64,000 nucleotides of DNA from Gadus chalcogrammus (GCF_026213295.1 NC_079412.1:12800408-12864407), one strand, 5' to 3'; positions 22,759-44,250 are shown, counted from the first letter of the stretch. The notes: a model not told the origin generated them from the letters alone. Made by a program: numbers and translations.

Positions 22759-25700
22759 TGTGTGGGGGGGGGGGGGGGGGGGGGTCAGAGTGAGTGAGGC
22801 TCCAACCCCTCCATCCGTGAGATGGCCGAATGAATCATGACTGACCCAATGTTGGGCCTGAGTCTGGCCTCTCCGTATCCCCCCCCCACCCCCCCCGAAA
22901 CCTAACCCAGCCCCCCATCCACCCCCATTGCCCTCACCTCTCTCTTGACAAACATGACAAATCTGGTGTTTATTTACTTAAAAAGACCTGGAGAAGGAGC
23001 TAAGGGGGGGGGGCGGATAAAAAACAGTGTAAAATCAATACTAACTTAGCAGTTCTTGCCCTGCTGCGGCCAGTCAGGAGTGTAATGAGGGCCCCAGGCG
23101 GCGCGGGACGCAGCTGGCTGACCATCGGGAGCAGAGGTTGAAGGAAAGACTTGCAGGAAATACGAGGCCACTACCGAACGCATCTTCAGTTCAATCCGCT
23201 ATTCATTCGAGCGTTGCCGTCATATCGCCGGGTTATTAATTAGCCGTAAACACAGCAATTTAATATTTTTCATGTGATTCTGTAAACAGTGCGGGTGTGC
23301 TGATGAGTGATGCCTTCGTCCCGTCTATAACACAGCAGCCACGGCCCGAGGTGCTGTCGGCGCATGCTTTCTGTCTGATCCGGGGGAGATAAAAATGTCT
23401 CAGAGTTGGAGTTCAGAAAGAGGATCATTGCATGTCTCGGAGAGCCCCCCAGGCTCGGGGACAGAGGGAAAACAGATAAGGAATGCCCCCGGGGGGACGA
23501 GAGGCTGGGTGGCCGCCGGCGGGCCGAGCCCTCAACAGAAACAGCAGCAGCAGCAGCAGCAAACCATCAGGGTCTGTGTCATAGCCTACATCACGTCAGC
23601 CGCCCATTCCATCTCACCACGGGCAGGGCATACACGCAGCATTGGCCATGGATGAAAGTGGTAGAAAATGGGAGTCATTGTAAACCATTTTCTGGAGCCC
23701 CGGAGCCCACCCCCCCCCCCAGCAACCAAACCACCAGCACAACCCCCTCCATCTCCACCCTCTTCTTCCACAGTTCTCTTGAAGACAAATGGGTCTAGGG
23801 TAATGACAGAGTGCCTGGTCCACAAATCAGCAGCGGCCAGCCTGCTCGTCCGCTGCTTCCTCCTCCTCTTGCTGCGGCTCCGGCGCGCCCCCCCTCCTCC
23901 CACCCCCCCCTCGCCCCTCCTCAACCTCAGCCCTTCCATTAGTCATGTGCACGCGGGCAACAGCAGCCAGCAGTCGTAATTAGACAAGGACAAATCGCCA
24001 GCCACGGACACGGACGGGTCCGGCCACTAAATAAGGCCCCGTTTCCATACCGACCAAGTGGGCGGCGAGCTGGACCAAAGAGATTGGGGTATAGGAGACT
24101 GGAGCTGGGGAGGGGCGGGTACTTTTCAGCCGGTGCTACACTGTGGTCTGGGCCCTGCCTGGCCACTCATTCGTTTCCTTACAGGTCTGTGGCTCAGAGC
24201 CTCCTTGCCTACCGTATATCCCCACTCTTGCCTATGCATCCTCATCGTCACAAACACTTAATCGGCTCCAAGATGGAGCCCAGTGGTGCTGATGTGAGTG
24301 CCAGTGTAGGCAGTACACCTGACTCTGGGGTCAAAGTGAGAACATGATGGAGCAAGATGTCAGTAAAATGTATACTGCAATTTATCATATGTATAATTTA
24401 ATTATTCCATTCTCTGAAATTATCATTTTGAAAAGAAAATATAATTTTGTTGACCATAATGGGTTAACATAATTTATGTGAACCATATGTATTGCCTTCC
24501 ACATGGATTATAATGCTAATAATGTAGTGCAGGAACATAAACAGCACGTTGTGCAGTTTATCCCTTTACACGGGTAAGTCGTTTTGTAAAAAAACAGCTT
24601 TGAGGTTTATTCAAAATAATTGCTCCTTACAATACCATTACATAAAAGGAAATTGTACTGAAGGTCAGTATTATAGATACCCTATAGATAACATGAGTAA
24701 ACCCTATTTGATTTTCTTTACCACTTAATCGCATTTCAATTTAAGAGGTTGCAGTTTAACCAACTCTTAAATGATAGCGTCTGCATTACAGAGTAACATT
24801 TGTTAAAAAACATTGCAAATACTTGAAAGTTCAATTAGTGTTGTTTAAAGTGGTCAAACTGTTCATAATTATTTTTTTATTGCATATTATTTGTCCAGAC
24901 GATTTCTTGAAAAACCTGAAGCCTCTGCTGCTATCCATCTTTTATGCTCGTTATAACTAACTTTGTTCGTTTCAACATGGCTCAGGATCCAATACCATTA
25001 GTAGGTGCAAGCAAAAAACCTTCCAGGAATCAATGTTTATATGGGTTCAAGAGAAACGTATAGGTTAAAAATGCAACAGAGCTAGAAACCCCATACTGCA
25101 ACTCTCCCTCCCACACCAGTCAATGCAGGACCACTACGTCACTTGTTTTTGCGGTTGTCAAACCCAACTCCAAATAAATAAATTAAGCAAGTAAAGCGAA
25201 GCAGGAGCTATAAAGAGGTTTCAGGGTACATTAGGCGTAACATTAGATGGGTGGAATTAGCAAAAACGAAAAACCATCAAATCGCATTACACACTGCCAG
25301 AGAAACTAGCCGTCAACAAAATATAAATTAGTGCTATATCAAGGTGGAGCGGGCTGAATCTCCAGAGGAGTATCAGTAACAATTGTTTTGGCCAGGTCAG
25401 AGCTGCACCCCGCCTGCTCCCTTGGTGGAGCGGGGTCGACCATGAACTGACCGCCACACACACATACATACATGGCATGCTCCAGCAGAGCAAACTTTAT
25501 TGATCTCCATCCTAATTTTCTAATTAGTTTTTTATTGGATTTCATAATCGTCATCAGGACACATCAAAAGAAACCCGAAACCCCAGCAAGATTTTCTGCC
25601 CTCCTCGACATAATTTTTCGAGTTTCATTTTTTTTTTCTCAAATGAAGCCATGTATTCAATTTCAACACCCCAGCTGTGAGAGCAACCCTCTGCTTTTTT

Positions 25701-28700
25701 TTTTTGCTTCACTTTTCCACCCCAACTCCTTGGACAGCAAACACTGCACAAACACACCATTTTTCCCATGTGCAGTAAGTGATGTTTAGCATCGCACATT
25801 TTCTGCATGATCTGCTGCTATTTGTCACACTCCTGCTCTCCCCCTAGTCGCCCCTACTTGTGGCGTTCCTTAAACACGCGCAAGGAAGCCAGAAGTGCCA
25901 AAGAAAATAGTTAAGAAACATTGTCCCTTGCCGACAGTTATTCTGGCCACTGAATTATCAGTGTCCTCTTAGTGTCCCTTATAGGCTTCCATGGCTCAGG
26001 TTAATTCATGGGGACCAAAGGAACTCTAGCCACCCCTCGACCCATCCATTAAAGGGACGGAAGGAAATAGCCGTTTTTACACGAGAAAAAAAACAGCATG
26101 ATGGAAAATGTATTCAACAATTTTCGGAACTGAAGACGTTTGCCACCTGGCGATATTTCCCAGCACATGTAACATAACACGCCCTCCACTATCCTGTCAC
26201 ACTGTCTCTGGGCCCTGGATGACACCAGTTAGTGGGTATTTTTTTTAACACAGGAAACGTGGTTGTAGTCCCAGTGTACTGTAAAGCTCTGAGATCATCA
26301 ACGCGCTGAGAGATTCAGAGTCCAACCTGGGGCCATAGTTTCCAGGAAATACAAAGTTTGGCCGTGAAGCGGTCATTACAAATATTTGTGTGTACCATTG
26401 AGAGATTGATGACTCATGAGGAATGAAGAATATCAAAGCGGTTAAGAGACGAGGAACATTAATATTCTCTTAAACGGAACGGGACCATTATCACGTCATG
26501 ATAAACTAAAAACTACAGACACAACTGTCAAATTAAAAGGAACGGGTGTTCATTGGGTAGTCCGATGGCTCACTATTGCTTCAGTCACCCTCAAGAAAAC
26601 CATTCATTCTTAATTTCTAATAATGCAATATATAAATCAGAGACATTGCTTTGGTGCCATTACTATTGCAAAACCTTTTGAAATCTCCTTGGTGAACACG
26701 GCTGTAAATTACAAAATATGTTACGTTTTGGCAGGGACAGCAGCTGTAGCAGAAGAGTTAAAGACTAACAAATTTGGTAAAAGTAATTCTCCAAGTCTAT
26801 ACAAGCCAGGTTGGGTTTTGGCCTCGATCCTTGAAGTTCTGCCAATATGCTAGGATATTGTCCTCTACTACTTTTCTCTTTCCCTGCACCCCTCAATCAC
26901 CACCCTCGGTCAGTATAAGGTGTGTAACGGGGCCACAGGTCAGTGGAAGGGGCTTAAATCCCGGTGAAGATGTTCTTGGCCTTGATCACGGTGCCCATCG
27001 ATCCCTGGCTGATTCCCACTCAGATACGTCTTATTTTATTAGTGGCTTCGGCCTTCTGCCGCCCAATTTCACTGTGATCAATACCAACATCGGGATAGCC
27101 CATATTTTTCTCACTTTTAGTGCCTTAACACTGTTTAACCGTGTCACCTGATAAACGGCACGCCCTTCCCAAACACTGATTTCCTATTGATTTCTCCTTC
27201 ATTCTACCATTCCTTCCTTCGTCACTCTCCCATTGTTTTTATCTCCGCTTGTCTCCCTCTCTTCTCCTCACTCAATGCCTCGCCTCCCCTTCCTTCGGTA
27301 GGGGAGGGCGCTATGTCGGCCATTTTACTATCCTCTCAACCACAGTCACTCATTCTGTTGATGGTGATGGTGAGCTCAGTCATGCCAGGGCACCTTGAAA
27401 TCATGTGCTTCATCATCGCTCTTAATGAGAATAAGTGAAGTATTATCCAAATGCCACATCTATGGTTCATGAATAATTCGTAACACGGCAATCATTTAAA
27501 ACAATTGGAAGTCTCTCGTGGAAAGTTCTCGCTATAAGTGAAAAATAATTGCTCATAGTTTCTAAAAAAAAGAAGTTGACATGGCATTAAGGGTTCATAG
27601 CGTGCCATGTACTGTTGTGCTAACCTGCAATGTGTGCATGCATACAGGCACCTATACCATGTATCTGTGCACGCAAGCATGGATGTAAGGGTGGCCAAGT
27701 ATCCACAGAGCACAATATAGTGCACACAATGCAACAGATGCTATGACAACCTGGTAGGAGACAGCTCCATCCATCATCAGTTGTAGCCCTGATGATCAAA
27801 GCAGGGGCTGGACAGGAGAGCAGCATGCACTGGGAGTTCCAGCAGGCAGCATAGAGTATCTGTGTAAGACACCCTGCAAATGTAAGATCTAATTCAAAAT
27901 TAGATTAAAAAGTTACGAGTGGATGACATTCCTGAAAAATAGACATTCCTATTGTTTTTTAAATTATGTAAGATATAGACCTAAATATAGGTAAGAGTTA
28001 TTGCTGATAGTCAACTAATCATCCATATCAACTAAAGCAAATATTATAAATTGACTGAGATTATCTGTCCCTATTACAGTTAGAACTGTAAAATGAGGCC
28101 CCACAACATCATGTTATATATTATTATATTGTTTAAGCGGCAGGGCCTGGCTAAGTCAAATGCTATCCTTTTTAATACTGAAACATTTTTAACATAGTAT
28201 GAAAGCACATGGTTTACGGATGGAAGAAAAACAATTCCAGGTCTCTACAAACAGTCGTATAAACAGCCTCTGTAAGAAGATCCACTAACACAAGGTGACA
28301 TATTTTATTAGTCCTCCACCCCTGCACTGTAACAGTGGGTTACGTGATGAACTGACATTTACAGGCAAGTTACACTGAGAGGGAGGTAGCCCGCTGAGGA
28401 ACTGACCATGAAGGCACGATACGAGAGTGGGTGAGAGCAGAGACTTCCTAACACAAACGGAGAGGGTGCAGGGAGCTCCCCGAGAGAAGCAACCAGCATT
28501 TTGAACAGCGTGATTTTTTTTTTTTTTAATACTGAGCACATCTGCACCAGGTCTGTATCAACGGCCGCGACCAGAGAGGAGCTAGAGCACCAGCTAGTGT
28601 TGGCGGAGCTTCACCGCCTGTGAGCGCGCCTCACACCCAACACATAAATCACGAGCAGGGGAGTGTAAAATTCAATCGGCTCCTTCCATCCATTTCACGT

Positions 28701-31700
28701 GAAGCAGACTGAAGGCTGGCCTTGTAGTGCCTGAAAAAGAAGGGAAGAAAGTGGAGGGGCTGGGGGGGGGGGGGGGTTGTGTGCAGGGAAGAGGCGCTCC
28801 CTACACTTCATCAGGACCCCTACTTCATAACAAATGGAGTGTCTCTACGGCGGAGGAGTGCCATCAGAAACACGCATTCTCTCTATCCATTTAATTCCGG
28901 CGCTGGAGGAAGGGTCAGGGAGGGGAGCAGTGGGCGCGGGGTTCTGTTCGCCGCCCGGCGCTTTCCCAGTCACACAGTAAACTACCTTTTAGGAATTGTT
29001 TCTCAATAAGAAATGATCAGTCCATTTATCTGCACCAGGCGGGCCTGTCTCCTCACCCGGACCTCCAATATTTTTCGTTTGACCTGATCAGGGCTATAAA
29101 CTAGGCCGAGACACTTTCAATTTGTCACCCGGGGAGGCCTCTGCAATTCCAGGCTACTGATTGCATCCTACCTAGCAAATGTAAAAATCACTCCCCTGCT
29201 TGAATCTTCTTTGTTTTGGGGGCCGGGGAGGGGGGAATATTTTCAGCCAAGCTGTATCCTGTTTTCATGGAATGATATTATTTCACGTCCATTCGTGTCA
29301 TGAATGCGATGACGCTTTTTGTTTTTTAGAGCTGCTGTTCAGATATATGATATTGATTTGGATTTATGAGGTTGTTTGGTATCGTGGATATCAAATACAA
29401 TTGCATACAGGTTTTATACCTTTTTTTCCTGCCTGGTCTGAAAATTTGCTTTTTAGGAATCAAATTTGGGTAACCTCATTAAACAGTTTGGGCTGACTGA
29501 AATTAACTATGAATGGCTGTTCCTTCTTGATCGTCATTATCCACATTAGTAATGATCGTGCCATAACCAAAATGTAGAATATAGTCAGGTCTAAATGAAA
29601 CATTCTGTGCTATTTGCCTGCGTGCTAAGTTACTTATTTCGAACTTGCAACAGTCTTGCGCTAATACATTTGGTTAATATGTGGTCAAAGAAGGTGGCCA
29701 GATATTTGATATTTTTTGGAACAAAACGTCCCAACAGAACATTTTGACCTTCCCCAGTTCTTATCCAACATTTAAAACTGTTAGCCTGAACACGTCACGC
29801 TTGAATAGTCACCAAGGAGAGAAATATTAACCTGTTTGTTTTCTTTCAAAACACGTATAAACTTTGAACAGGGGTAATTACAATTCACACCTGACTTCCT
29901 TTCCCATTAAACCACCAGAAACAGTTAAACATTCCTTAAATTAGATGGAACATGTCAATGATTTTTTTGAAGCACTGAAACACCAAGGGAAACAGTCATC
30001 CCCATACACACAACCTGTTCAAATTGCTGCCTCGTTCAAACCACATGCCCACTATTAATCACTGATACATCCGGCTGTCATGCCTGGTATCATGGCCATC
30101 GTTGCACAGCCATAATGGCCAACTGAGTGGAACACAAAAACACATGCAGAAATTTCATCTATATTGTCTTATACTTCCATATAGGCGATAGTGATATTTG
30201 GACTCACTCAGGTCAAATCCCCGCTCGTGTTCTGAATCGTCGACTGCTGGGCTTCAACCTGCTATGCTTCCAATGGATCCTGTAATAGCAGCAATAATAC
30301 AATATCAATGGCGAGCACTGAAGGAATTAAGCTTTGGTGTGTAGTACATCTGCATGATTTATTGATTATTTATTTGCAATGTGCATTTCTAAATAAGTGA
30401 AATTACATTACAAAGAGTTGGAATGTGTGCTAAATTGAGAATGTAGGCCCTGCTGTACCTGCTTTTCAATTCCTAAAAGCATCTTTAGGAAGATGCATTA
30501 CTGAGGCAATAGCACAACTAAATGGTTATGGTGTGGGACTGTGAACTGCATTAACACAAATTCACACATTTTCCACTGGACATTAGATTGAATCCAGTAG
30601 CATATTTCGATTTTACTTATTTATTTGTCCCAATAGGAACATAAATTATCATCGGCTTTGTTGGTTTAAATTCACATTGTGCACCACCTGAATCAACAGG
30701 CGGTTTAAACTAGCGATACAGCTCACATCATGTGAAACAGTTTGTGTTGGTTTTACACAGCAGCCATGTGTCCATAGTTGAGAAAGTTGTTTTTGTTTTG
30801 TTGGTTTGAGTTTGAAAATACCTTAGAGTTGCAATTTACAATTTAAAATATTGCTGCTGGGCCTGGGCCCCACAAAATGAACATCATAACGAGTAGATAA
30901 TCGTACTTCCGGATTCATTATCCCGGATCCACGTGGTGTAAGGACCTATATATGAAGGTATTTTCGGCATGGCTTATTTTCGGCAGAGTGGATGACCCCC
31001 TCAGAAACTCCTTGCAAACGTTGATTAATTTAATCAAATTAATTTAAAAAGTAAATTTAGCTGAATAATGCTTTAACCACATTTGACATAAAACTGGTAA
31101 TCAAGCAGCATGCCTGGTCATCCGTAGCCCGTTCTGACTCCAGCTCATTGGAGATATAGCCTACTATACAAATATGACGACTACATCAACATTATTTTCA
31201 TGTCTAAACCTAAGTAAACACCGAAATACATCCCTAATAGAAAGGGGCTCAGTGGAGTCGAATACTAAATTATAATTCTGATTTAGACTAGATTATTGAA
31301 ACCTTTACGTCCTCCTCGTCGGGAACGCTCCTTCCCTTTCTTGCAAAGTCCAACATTGACACCCCCTGGATAAGTAAGGCACTGCATGCAAACAACAGTC
31401 ACAGCATCCACAGGCATACCAAAGACATGGGAACACCTCAGAGCATGGACATACGACTTTATTTGATGGTGTATTCAAGAGATGATAGGGAACAGAGCGC
31501 TTTGTCAAAGTTAAACAACTACATGGTTTTAAATGTTATAGTTTGGCTGCATACAGATTCTGGGTACCAGCACAAAGGTTAATGAATCATTGTATACGAC
31601 TGCTATATTTGTGATTAATCTATACACTGATTTCCAATATATTACTATATATCACATGCAGTAATTCCTCAGATTTCTACTTATCTAATCAGTTCAAATA

Positions 31701-32000
31701 TTTCATGAAATTGTGTTGTCCTTAAATGTTTAACGGTCTCACTTGATCTAGTTATTTCAAGAATACGTCATCTAAAAAAATCATGCAGGCATGAGTTCAT
31801 AACGTTGTGGAGTTTACTTGACAATTTCACTTTTATGAACCAAATGTAACAATACAAGAACTATTTCCTTGCTCAACTGATTGCTTTCAATTCCTTAACC
31901 CAACATTTTAACTGAAAATATTTAAATTAAAAAAACAAGGATAAAAGAGAAAAAAACATGAGGTAGGCATTCTTTAAAAAAAGAAAAAAGGATAGAATAA
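21800..32000. other. Intergenic, no gene seen
   Basis: No frame here resembles a known protein and no spliced gene could be assembled. GC-richer blocks at about 22400-22680, 23050-24340 and 28560-29170 alternate with AT-rich sequence. The latter includes 23230-23280, which holds TTATTAATTAGCCGTAAAC followed by CACAGCAATTTAATATT. Such blocks look like candidate enhancers, but this is only an impression. A small (CAG)n run sits at about 23543-23561 and a G tract at about 28760-28775. No tRNA, rRNA or snRNA was recognised. Confidence 0.5.
22685..22783. repeat. (TG)n then poly(G) microsatellite
   Basis: About 38 TG dinucleotides, one TA interruption, then an uninterrupted G run of about 20 at 22763-22784. 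Confidence 0.95.
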
Positions 32001-32009
32001 CTAAAGATG

Positions 32010-32275
32010 AGGTTGATGCCTCCTGGGCACCTCCCGTTGGAGGTGTATCACCCACTGCCAACTGGGAGTAGACCCCCGTGGTAACCCAAGGATGCCCTCA
32101 AGGGATTCCATCTCCTAGCCTGCCTGGGAACACCTAGGGGTCTCCCTGGAGGAGCTAAACTAGGGGAAGTTGCCGGGGGAAACGGGCACCTGGACTGCGG
32201 CTGTACCCGCCCTAATGCCACTGTTACTAAAAGTGGAGAACCAGTTTTCAAAAAGATGGATGCATGAACGGATAG
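32010..32275 (+). mobile_element. RTE/Rex3-like LINE 3' remnant
   Basis: The stretch with AGGGATTCCATCTCCTAGCC, TGCCTGGGAACACCTAGGGG and TCTCCCTGGAGGAGCTAAAC matches, by recall, the well-known 3' end of fish RTE/Rex3-type LINEs, which encode a ...ISRLAWERLGIPPEEL... tail. It is followed by a degenerate GATGGATGCATGAACGGATAG tail at about 32254-32274, like the usual GGATGGATGG end. Several stops break the frame, so it is an old 5'-truncated copy. It lies downstream of the DHX35 stop codon. Confidence 0.65.
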
Positions 32276-33370
32276 CAAGAAATGTTTTAATCAAAAACGT
32301 TGTCATCAATCCTGACAACACGAATGGAAATGCAAAAATGTATTTGAAGTAAAAATAAACAATACAGCAAGAGGGGACAAAAACATAAATGCTACTTTCT
32401 TTCTGATGCTGTTCAATGAATGTATAAGTGGATGCAAGCACAGGAACAAATGGCACTTCATTTTGGTTTTTGAATTCACAGTTTTGTAATTCAAACGCTC
32501 AAGTTTTACCTTCACATTCCATTTGAGAATAGAAAGTGAAATATGGTTGATAAAAAATTGGCACAGTGTGGTATCAAGGCTACTTTGATTGAGATAGCCA
32601 GTTGTACACTGACAACAGTTTGAAAACAGTAGTCCGAAGGAAAACAACTCATTCACATTTGTCATTCAATCAGGGGTCATCACATGAATTTTAAAACATT
32701 TCCAGCCACAGCAAGAAACATTAATGTGTTATTAAGGGACAATCAAATTAAAGATGATAAGCTTCCAAAATTTTAAAATGAAAATTTGCTCTGCATCGCA
32801 AACGAAAACCAAACAGAAACAAACAACAGAAAGAGGCACCCAGTCTATGCGGCAAGATAATAAAAAAATAACTCCCTCAAAAGTAGAAAATCCAAACAAT
32901 CTGATGCCCTTAATTTTTGTGCTGCACTGCAACAGGAAAATATACAGCTTTATGAAACAAAGACGCCAAGCTCTAGGGAATAGGTCAGTCTCTTACAGAG
33001 CTGTCATTGAAAACACTTATTACTATCTACAGGTATGTTTGGTCGCCACTATCTGACCACATCTGAAAGGACACAAGTAAGGCACATCCTGAACTCCTGC
33101 CACATCCAACAACTGACCAAATCACAATCAGACACTCCGCTGGCTTCTAGACAAAATAACAAAAATAACTAAAACCGCTTACAAACGTAAGCAAATCACC
33201 AGTGTCCAATCTAGCATGGCCAAATAGGGCCTCCTTTGTGGAGGGGCATGACTGTGCAGATGAACAAGAAGTTACGTTACATGTATATATAAACAGGAAG
33301 ATGGGTGGGGGCACAGTGGTGCTTTAACTGTGGGGATAACTGTGGTCTTCATGGCTGATCTGGGTAGGTC
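32276..33370 (-). other. Probable DHX35 3' UTR / flank
   Basis: Sequence directly after the DHX35 stop on the minus strand. No protein-coding frame is credible. A definite AATAAA could not be assigned; an ATTAAA-type signal (TTTAAT on plus) lies near 32287. The UTR end is therefore unresolved. Confidence 0.4.
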
Positions 33371-40621
<7,251 letters not shown>

Positions 40622-40700
40622 TTTGGCTCTACGTCACATATTTCTCAATCGGTCGGTGACGTCACATGTCGGGATTTCGAATTTTTGAATGTCACCCAAA
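40622..40700 (-). promoter_or_regulatory. DHX35 promoter region with CRE
   Basis: Just upstream of the DHX35 start lie a palindromic TGACGTCA (40657-40664) and a half-site TACGTCA (40630-40636), matching ATF/CREB sites close to a TATA-less housekeeping start. The transcription start itself is not resolved. Confidence 0.55.
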
Positions 40701-41982
40701 GACTAGGTAGGCCTACGCATAATTCTACTGAGTGAGCTGAAAAATATAACAATCATGCTTCGTCATTTTACTTTTTCAAAAGGCTTATATTATTCAACGA
40801 ACCATGCTTAGGACATATTTCAAAAATATTGCCTATGGGGTTAAGTCAAACGAATTAACAATCAATCACAGACAATCTCCTGGAAAATGGAGGCTACACG
40901 AAGCCTACTTTATTGTGATATTTCAAAAGAGCCCAGTCAGAAAATACAATCCTCGCAAAAACCTTCCATGATGTACCTACTATTATCATTAGTCACCTTA
41001 CAATGGCTGTCATTAAATGTATTCACTATAAAATACTGAGTGGTCTGTTACATCAGTTGAGATATAACTAATACATAGAAAAAAACAGCATGACATAATA
41101 TGGACTTAAATCAAAATGGGACTTTTTTAAATCAGGGTGTTTAAACGAGTTCCAAAACATTAGGTAAGAACTGATCAGGAAGCTACACATGTAAAAACTA
41201 AAAGAAAAACTTAAAATTAATTATATCCACTACTTACAATCCATCCAAGACAAATGACACCATACATACTAGTAGCAAATCATGGCAGTGCATATAACAG
41301 TTTAAGCTTTATTCAATGGACTTTATGCCCTTCAATACATGCATATATTGTTCTTTGTTTCTTACGCAGTCTCCTAGTGTGGCAGCATTGGAACTGTTAG
41401 GTCTGGACTGATTGATTTTGATCAGCCAATTTTAAAGTAAGATATTTGTGTACAAATCACATGTTAGGTATAGGGGCCAATAAAGCAGAATAATCCTGAA
41501 AATTAAGAAAAGGAAAGCCAAAAACTTGAATGTATTTTGCTTTGTTATCACAAAAAATGACTGTTGCATTACACTCTTAAAGACTGACATGTGGTGCCTA
41601 CATTGTTTTACCAATGACCAATGATGACATCATTTCAAAACATGGATTAAAACATTTCATCACATCAATATTCCAGCAAGGAATTGCAGTATCTTTCCCA
41701 ACTAATTTTAAGTTAAATAGTGTTTCTTAATGGATCATAACGTTGTCGGTTGGAGAAAGTAAAACATATTTTAGAGGAGATACAGAGGTACGTGAAGTAT
41801 CTCTGGGACTGTCAAGACCTATTGTAATGTATTGAGCAATGATGTTCTCCGAAGGAGCCGCTCACTGCTCAAGGGAGAGGTCCTGCTGGTACCGCTCTCT
41901 CTATGTACTTCTATGCTGTGTCTTGACATTTTTCCTTCAATTGAAATGTTTGTTTGAATGAATTCTCCCCGGTGATCTTCTC
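40700..41982 (-). other. RAB5IF 3' UTR and spacer to DHX35
   Basis: AT-rich sequence between the RAB5IF stop and the DHX35 promoter. No further coding exon is seen. An AATAAA on the minus strand at 41308-41313 is the best poly(A) candidate, with another near 40908-40914. Confidence 0.5.
41308..41313 (-). terminator. Candidate RAB5IF poly(A) signal
   Basis: AATAAA on the minus strand, about 670 bp after the RAB5IF stop codon. Chosen as the first canonical hexamer that leaves a spacer before the DHX35 promoter. Confidence 0.4.
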
Positions 41983-43887
41983 TCATTCATGATGAAGTGC
42001 TGTGTAAAATATTATCCACACCACCTGGGAAGAGAAGAACATAAAACACAATCAAGATGAGTATGGTTGTCGGGGTACTGTGCTTGGTCAGTGTGTGAGC
42101 TACATATGCTCCATTCCAGGGGGTTCAGAACCACAATTGGCATACTTTCACAGAAGGCTAAATAGTGAAAATGCCTATTTGCATTGTGTCATACAATCTG
42201 TGGAATGTGATTGGCCAAATTTCCTCTTCAGTTTAGTATATTTCCAAAAATGTGTTTTAACAGAATGTAAATAATAAGGCTATCCAATTAATTGTAGGGC
42301 AGTTTTCATGTGTATGAAATGATTAAGCGCCCAACAAGTATAACATCCATGATATTGATAGTCTCATTTGAGACTAGAGGCGTTCATTGCCTTGAGTGGC
42401 ATTAGAGTCATGGAATAAAGATATGGACTTGAATAAATTGTGATGGGAAGCCTTTATGATGAATAAGATTGGGACATTGTAAAACGTATGTTTCTGTAAA
42501 AAAAAAAGGCTAAGTGATTTGCTATAGCTATTGTTATCATCATTATTATGTTTTTCAGTAAAATAAAGCACGAATCCAAACAGCATTACTAAAAGTGGTT
42601 TCCATTTTCAAATAAAAAAAAAATCAATAAAAGGATGCATGAAAGAAGTATTATCTTTAAGAAATGGAACGGTGTCGCCCTAAACAGAAGCCCAATAAAT
42701 TGCATTAGCTCCAGTCAGTTGAAAATGATGAAGGTGGACGTCGTGTATGCCAGCATTAGAGAGAGAATTGGGGGTAGAAGTGTAACATGCAAATAGTTTG
42801 ATGGAGAGTTAACACCTTAAAGCCAGAAAACTGGCAGATAATCATATAAATAAATCGTACATTCTATCCTCAAACCATTTAAATTGTAAGCAATTGCTTA
42901 AAGCTGATTTATACTGCAAGTTCACTTGATTACTTAAAACGTCTAATTGTTTGCATAAAGAGTTGAGAATCTTTACCAGAAATAAAGCAAAAGATGTCAT
43001 GAAGCCTTCTTTAGTGAGTTCCCAGGTGCCCCCATACTCCTCCTCGTCAATCTGCTGGAAACTACTGAAGTACACATAGAGAACGCCAGCATTGATGATG
43101 CAGAATCTGAAAGAAAGAAAACAAAAAGGATTACTAAAAATGCCGTAATTTGACAATCTTTATAATATACAAGGCTATTTGTTGCCATGCCATTACATGG
43201 TAAAAAAAATAGGACTTAATGGTCAGCTGGAACAAAAATAACGGTAACAATCAATACTTACATGGCTATTCCCAAGAATCCCTTCAGTGGCGCGACACCC
43301 CATACCACACCAAGGATTATAGCAATGATTTGCCTGATCCAATAAATTACATCTAAAAATTCATCCTGTTTAAGAAAAGATTGGCATGATTAATGTTGAG
43401 GTATTCATTACCATACTTGACTACTTGATAACAATGAATAAGATTCATATTATGCATGCAATAAATAGGACCCAAAAAGAACAGAACCTTAGGAATAACC
43501 CTTTGTGGGTAAAACGAGGGATAAAAGCACTGAAATTCTTGTTTGTAATTGTTTTAATTGTGGGTCAAAAGCTTGTGTGGGAATAGAGTATGTAATACCC
43601 AGCAAGTGTTAGTTGTGTGTACACCGTTATCCTGCTAAGGTCAACGCTAGGGGGAATAACATTTCCAATCCTTCGATGACAACCAGCGAATAGATTCAAC
43701 TATGGCAATTAAGCTCTGCAAACTACACTACTACAGACTATAGTCCTTGTAGACAAGCCGTCCGAGGCCCTCTGCTTACCTTCTCCTCCCAGACAGCATG
43801 ACTGTTGAAGGTTTTGCCCCATGTGGACTGCTTCACACCTCCGTTGACGAGATGGATCTCTTCTTTCCGCTTGGAACCGTTCCTCAT
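41983..43887 (-). CDS. rab5if: RAB5IF (C20orf24/OPTI) membrane protein
   Basis: Four coding exons, 43780-43887, 43262-43365, 42977-43106 and 41983-42024, encode 127 aa (human 129). The N-terminus reads MRNGSKRKEEIHLVNGGVK, followed by DEFLDVIYWIRQIIAIILG, GIAIFCIINAGVLYVYFSSF, IDEEEYGGTWELTKEGFMTS and the C-terminus VVWIIFYTALHHE. Every part aligns by recall with human RAB5IF. Three hydrophobic spans fit the EMC6-like fold. In human it partners TMCO1 in the GEL complex of the multipass translocon at the ER and has also been described as a respirasome assembly factor and RAB5 interactor. All introns are GT-AG. An in-frame upstream ATG at 43938 would add 17 residues; the 43887 start matches the human length better. 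It lies head-to-tail with DHX35. Confidence 0.95.
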
Positions 43888-44250
43888 TCTGAGTTTGTTA
43901 CGCCGGTGAGTGACAGAGATATTGGGCTGAACGTTCAATCCAGTTAGGTCGTTAGGCAGGAGAAATGTATTTGATATTCCTTCGGTTGAAAGTTATTTAA
44001 ATGTCTTTGAGTCTGTGAGGAGAAATAAAACCCTATGCTGATATGACAGATTGCGGTCTAGCAGAAAAATCAACGTTCTGGGCATGCGCAGAGTAGTTTG
44101 ACCCCAGAAACGACAACCAATCACAAACTGCGACGTCGCTTCGACGTTAACAAAAAACAACTTGATTTTCGACAGTGCCATCTAATGACAAGATGGTTGT
44201 ATGTCATGTCCCTCATGTCATGTCCCGGCAACTCACGAGGGACACACCTC
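43888..44250 (-). promoter_or_regulatory. RAB5IF promoter region
   Basis: CpG-containing sequence immediately upstream of RAB5IF, including GCATGCGCAGAG, an NRF1-like site near 44080, and ACGTCG/GACGTTAAC. A CTCF-like AGTGCCATCTAATGAC lies near 44174-44189. A 174-codon plus-strand frame starting at 44098 has no recognisable features and is treated as chance. Confidence 0.45.
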
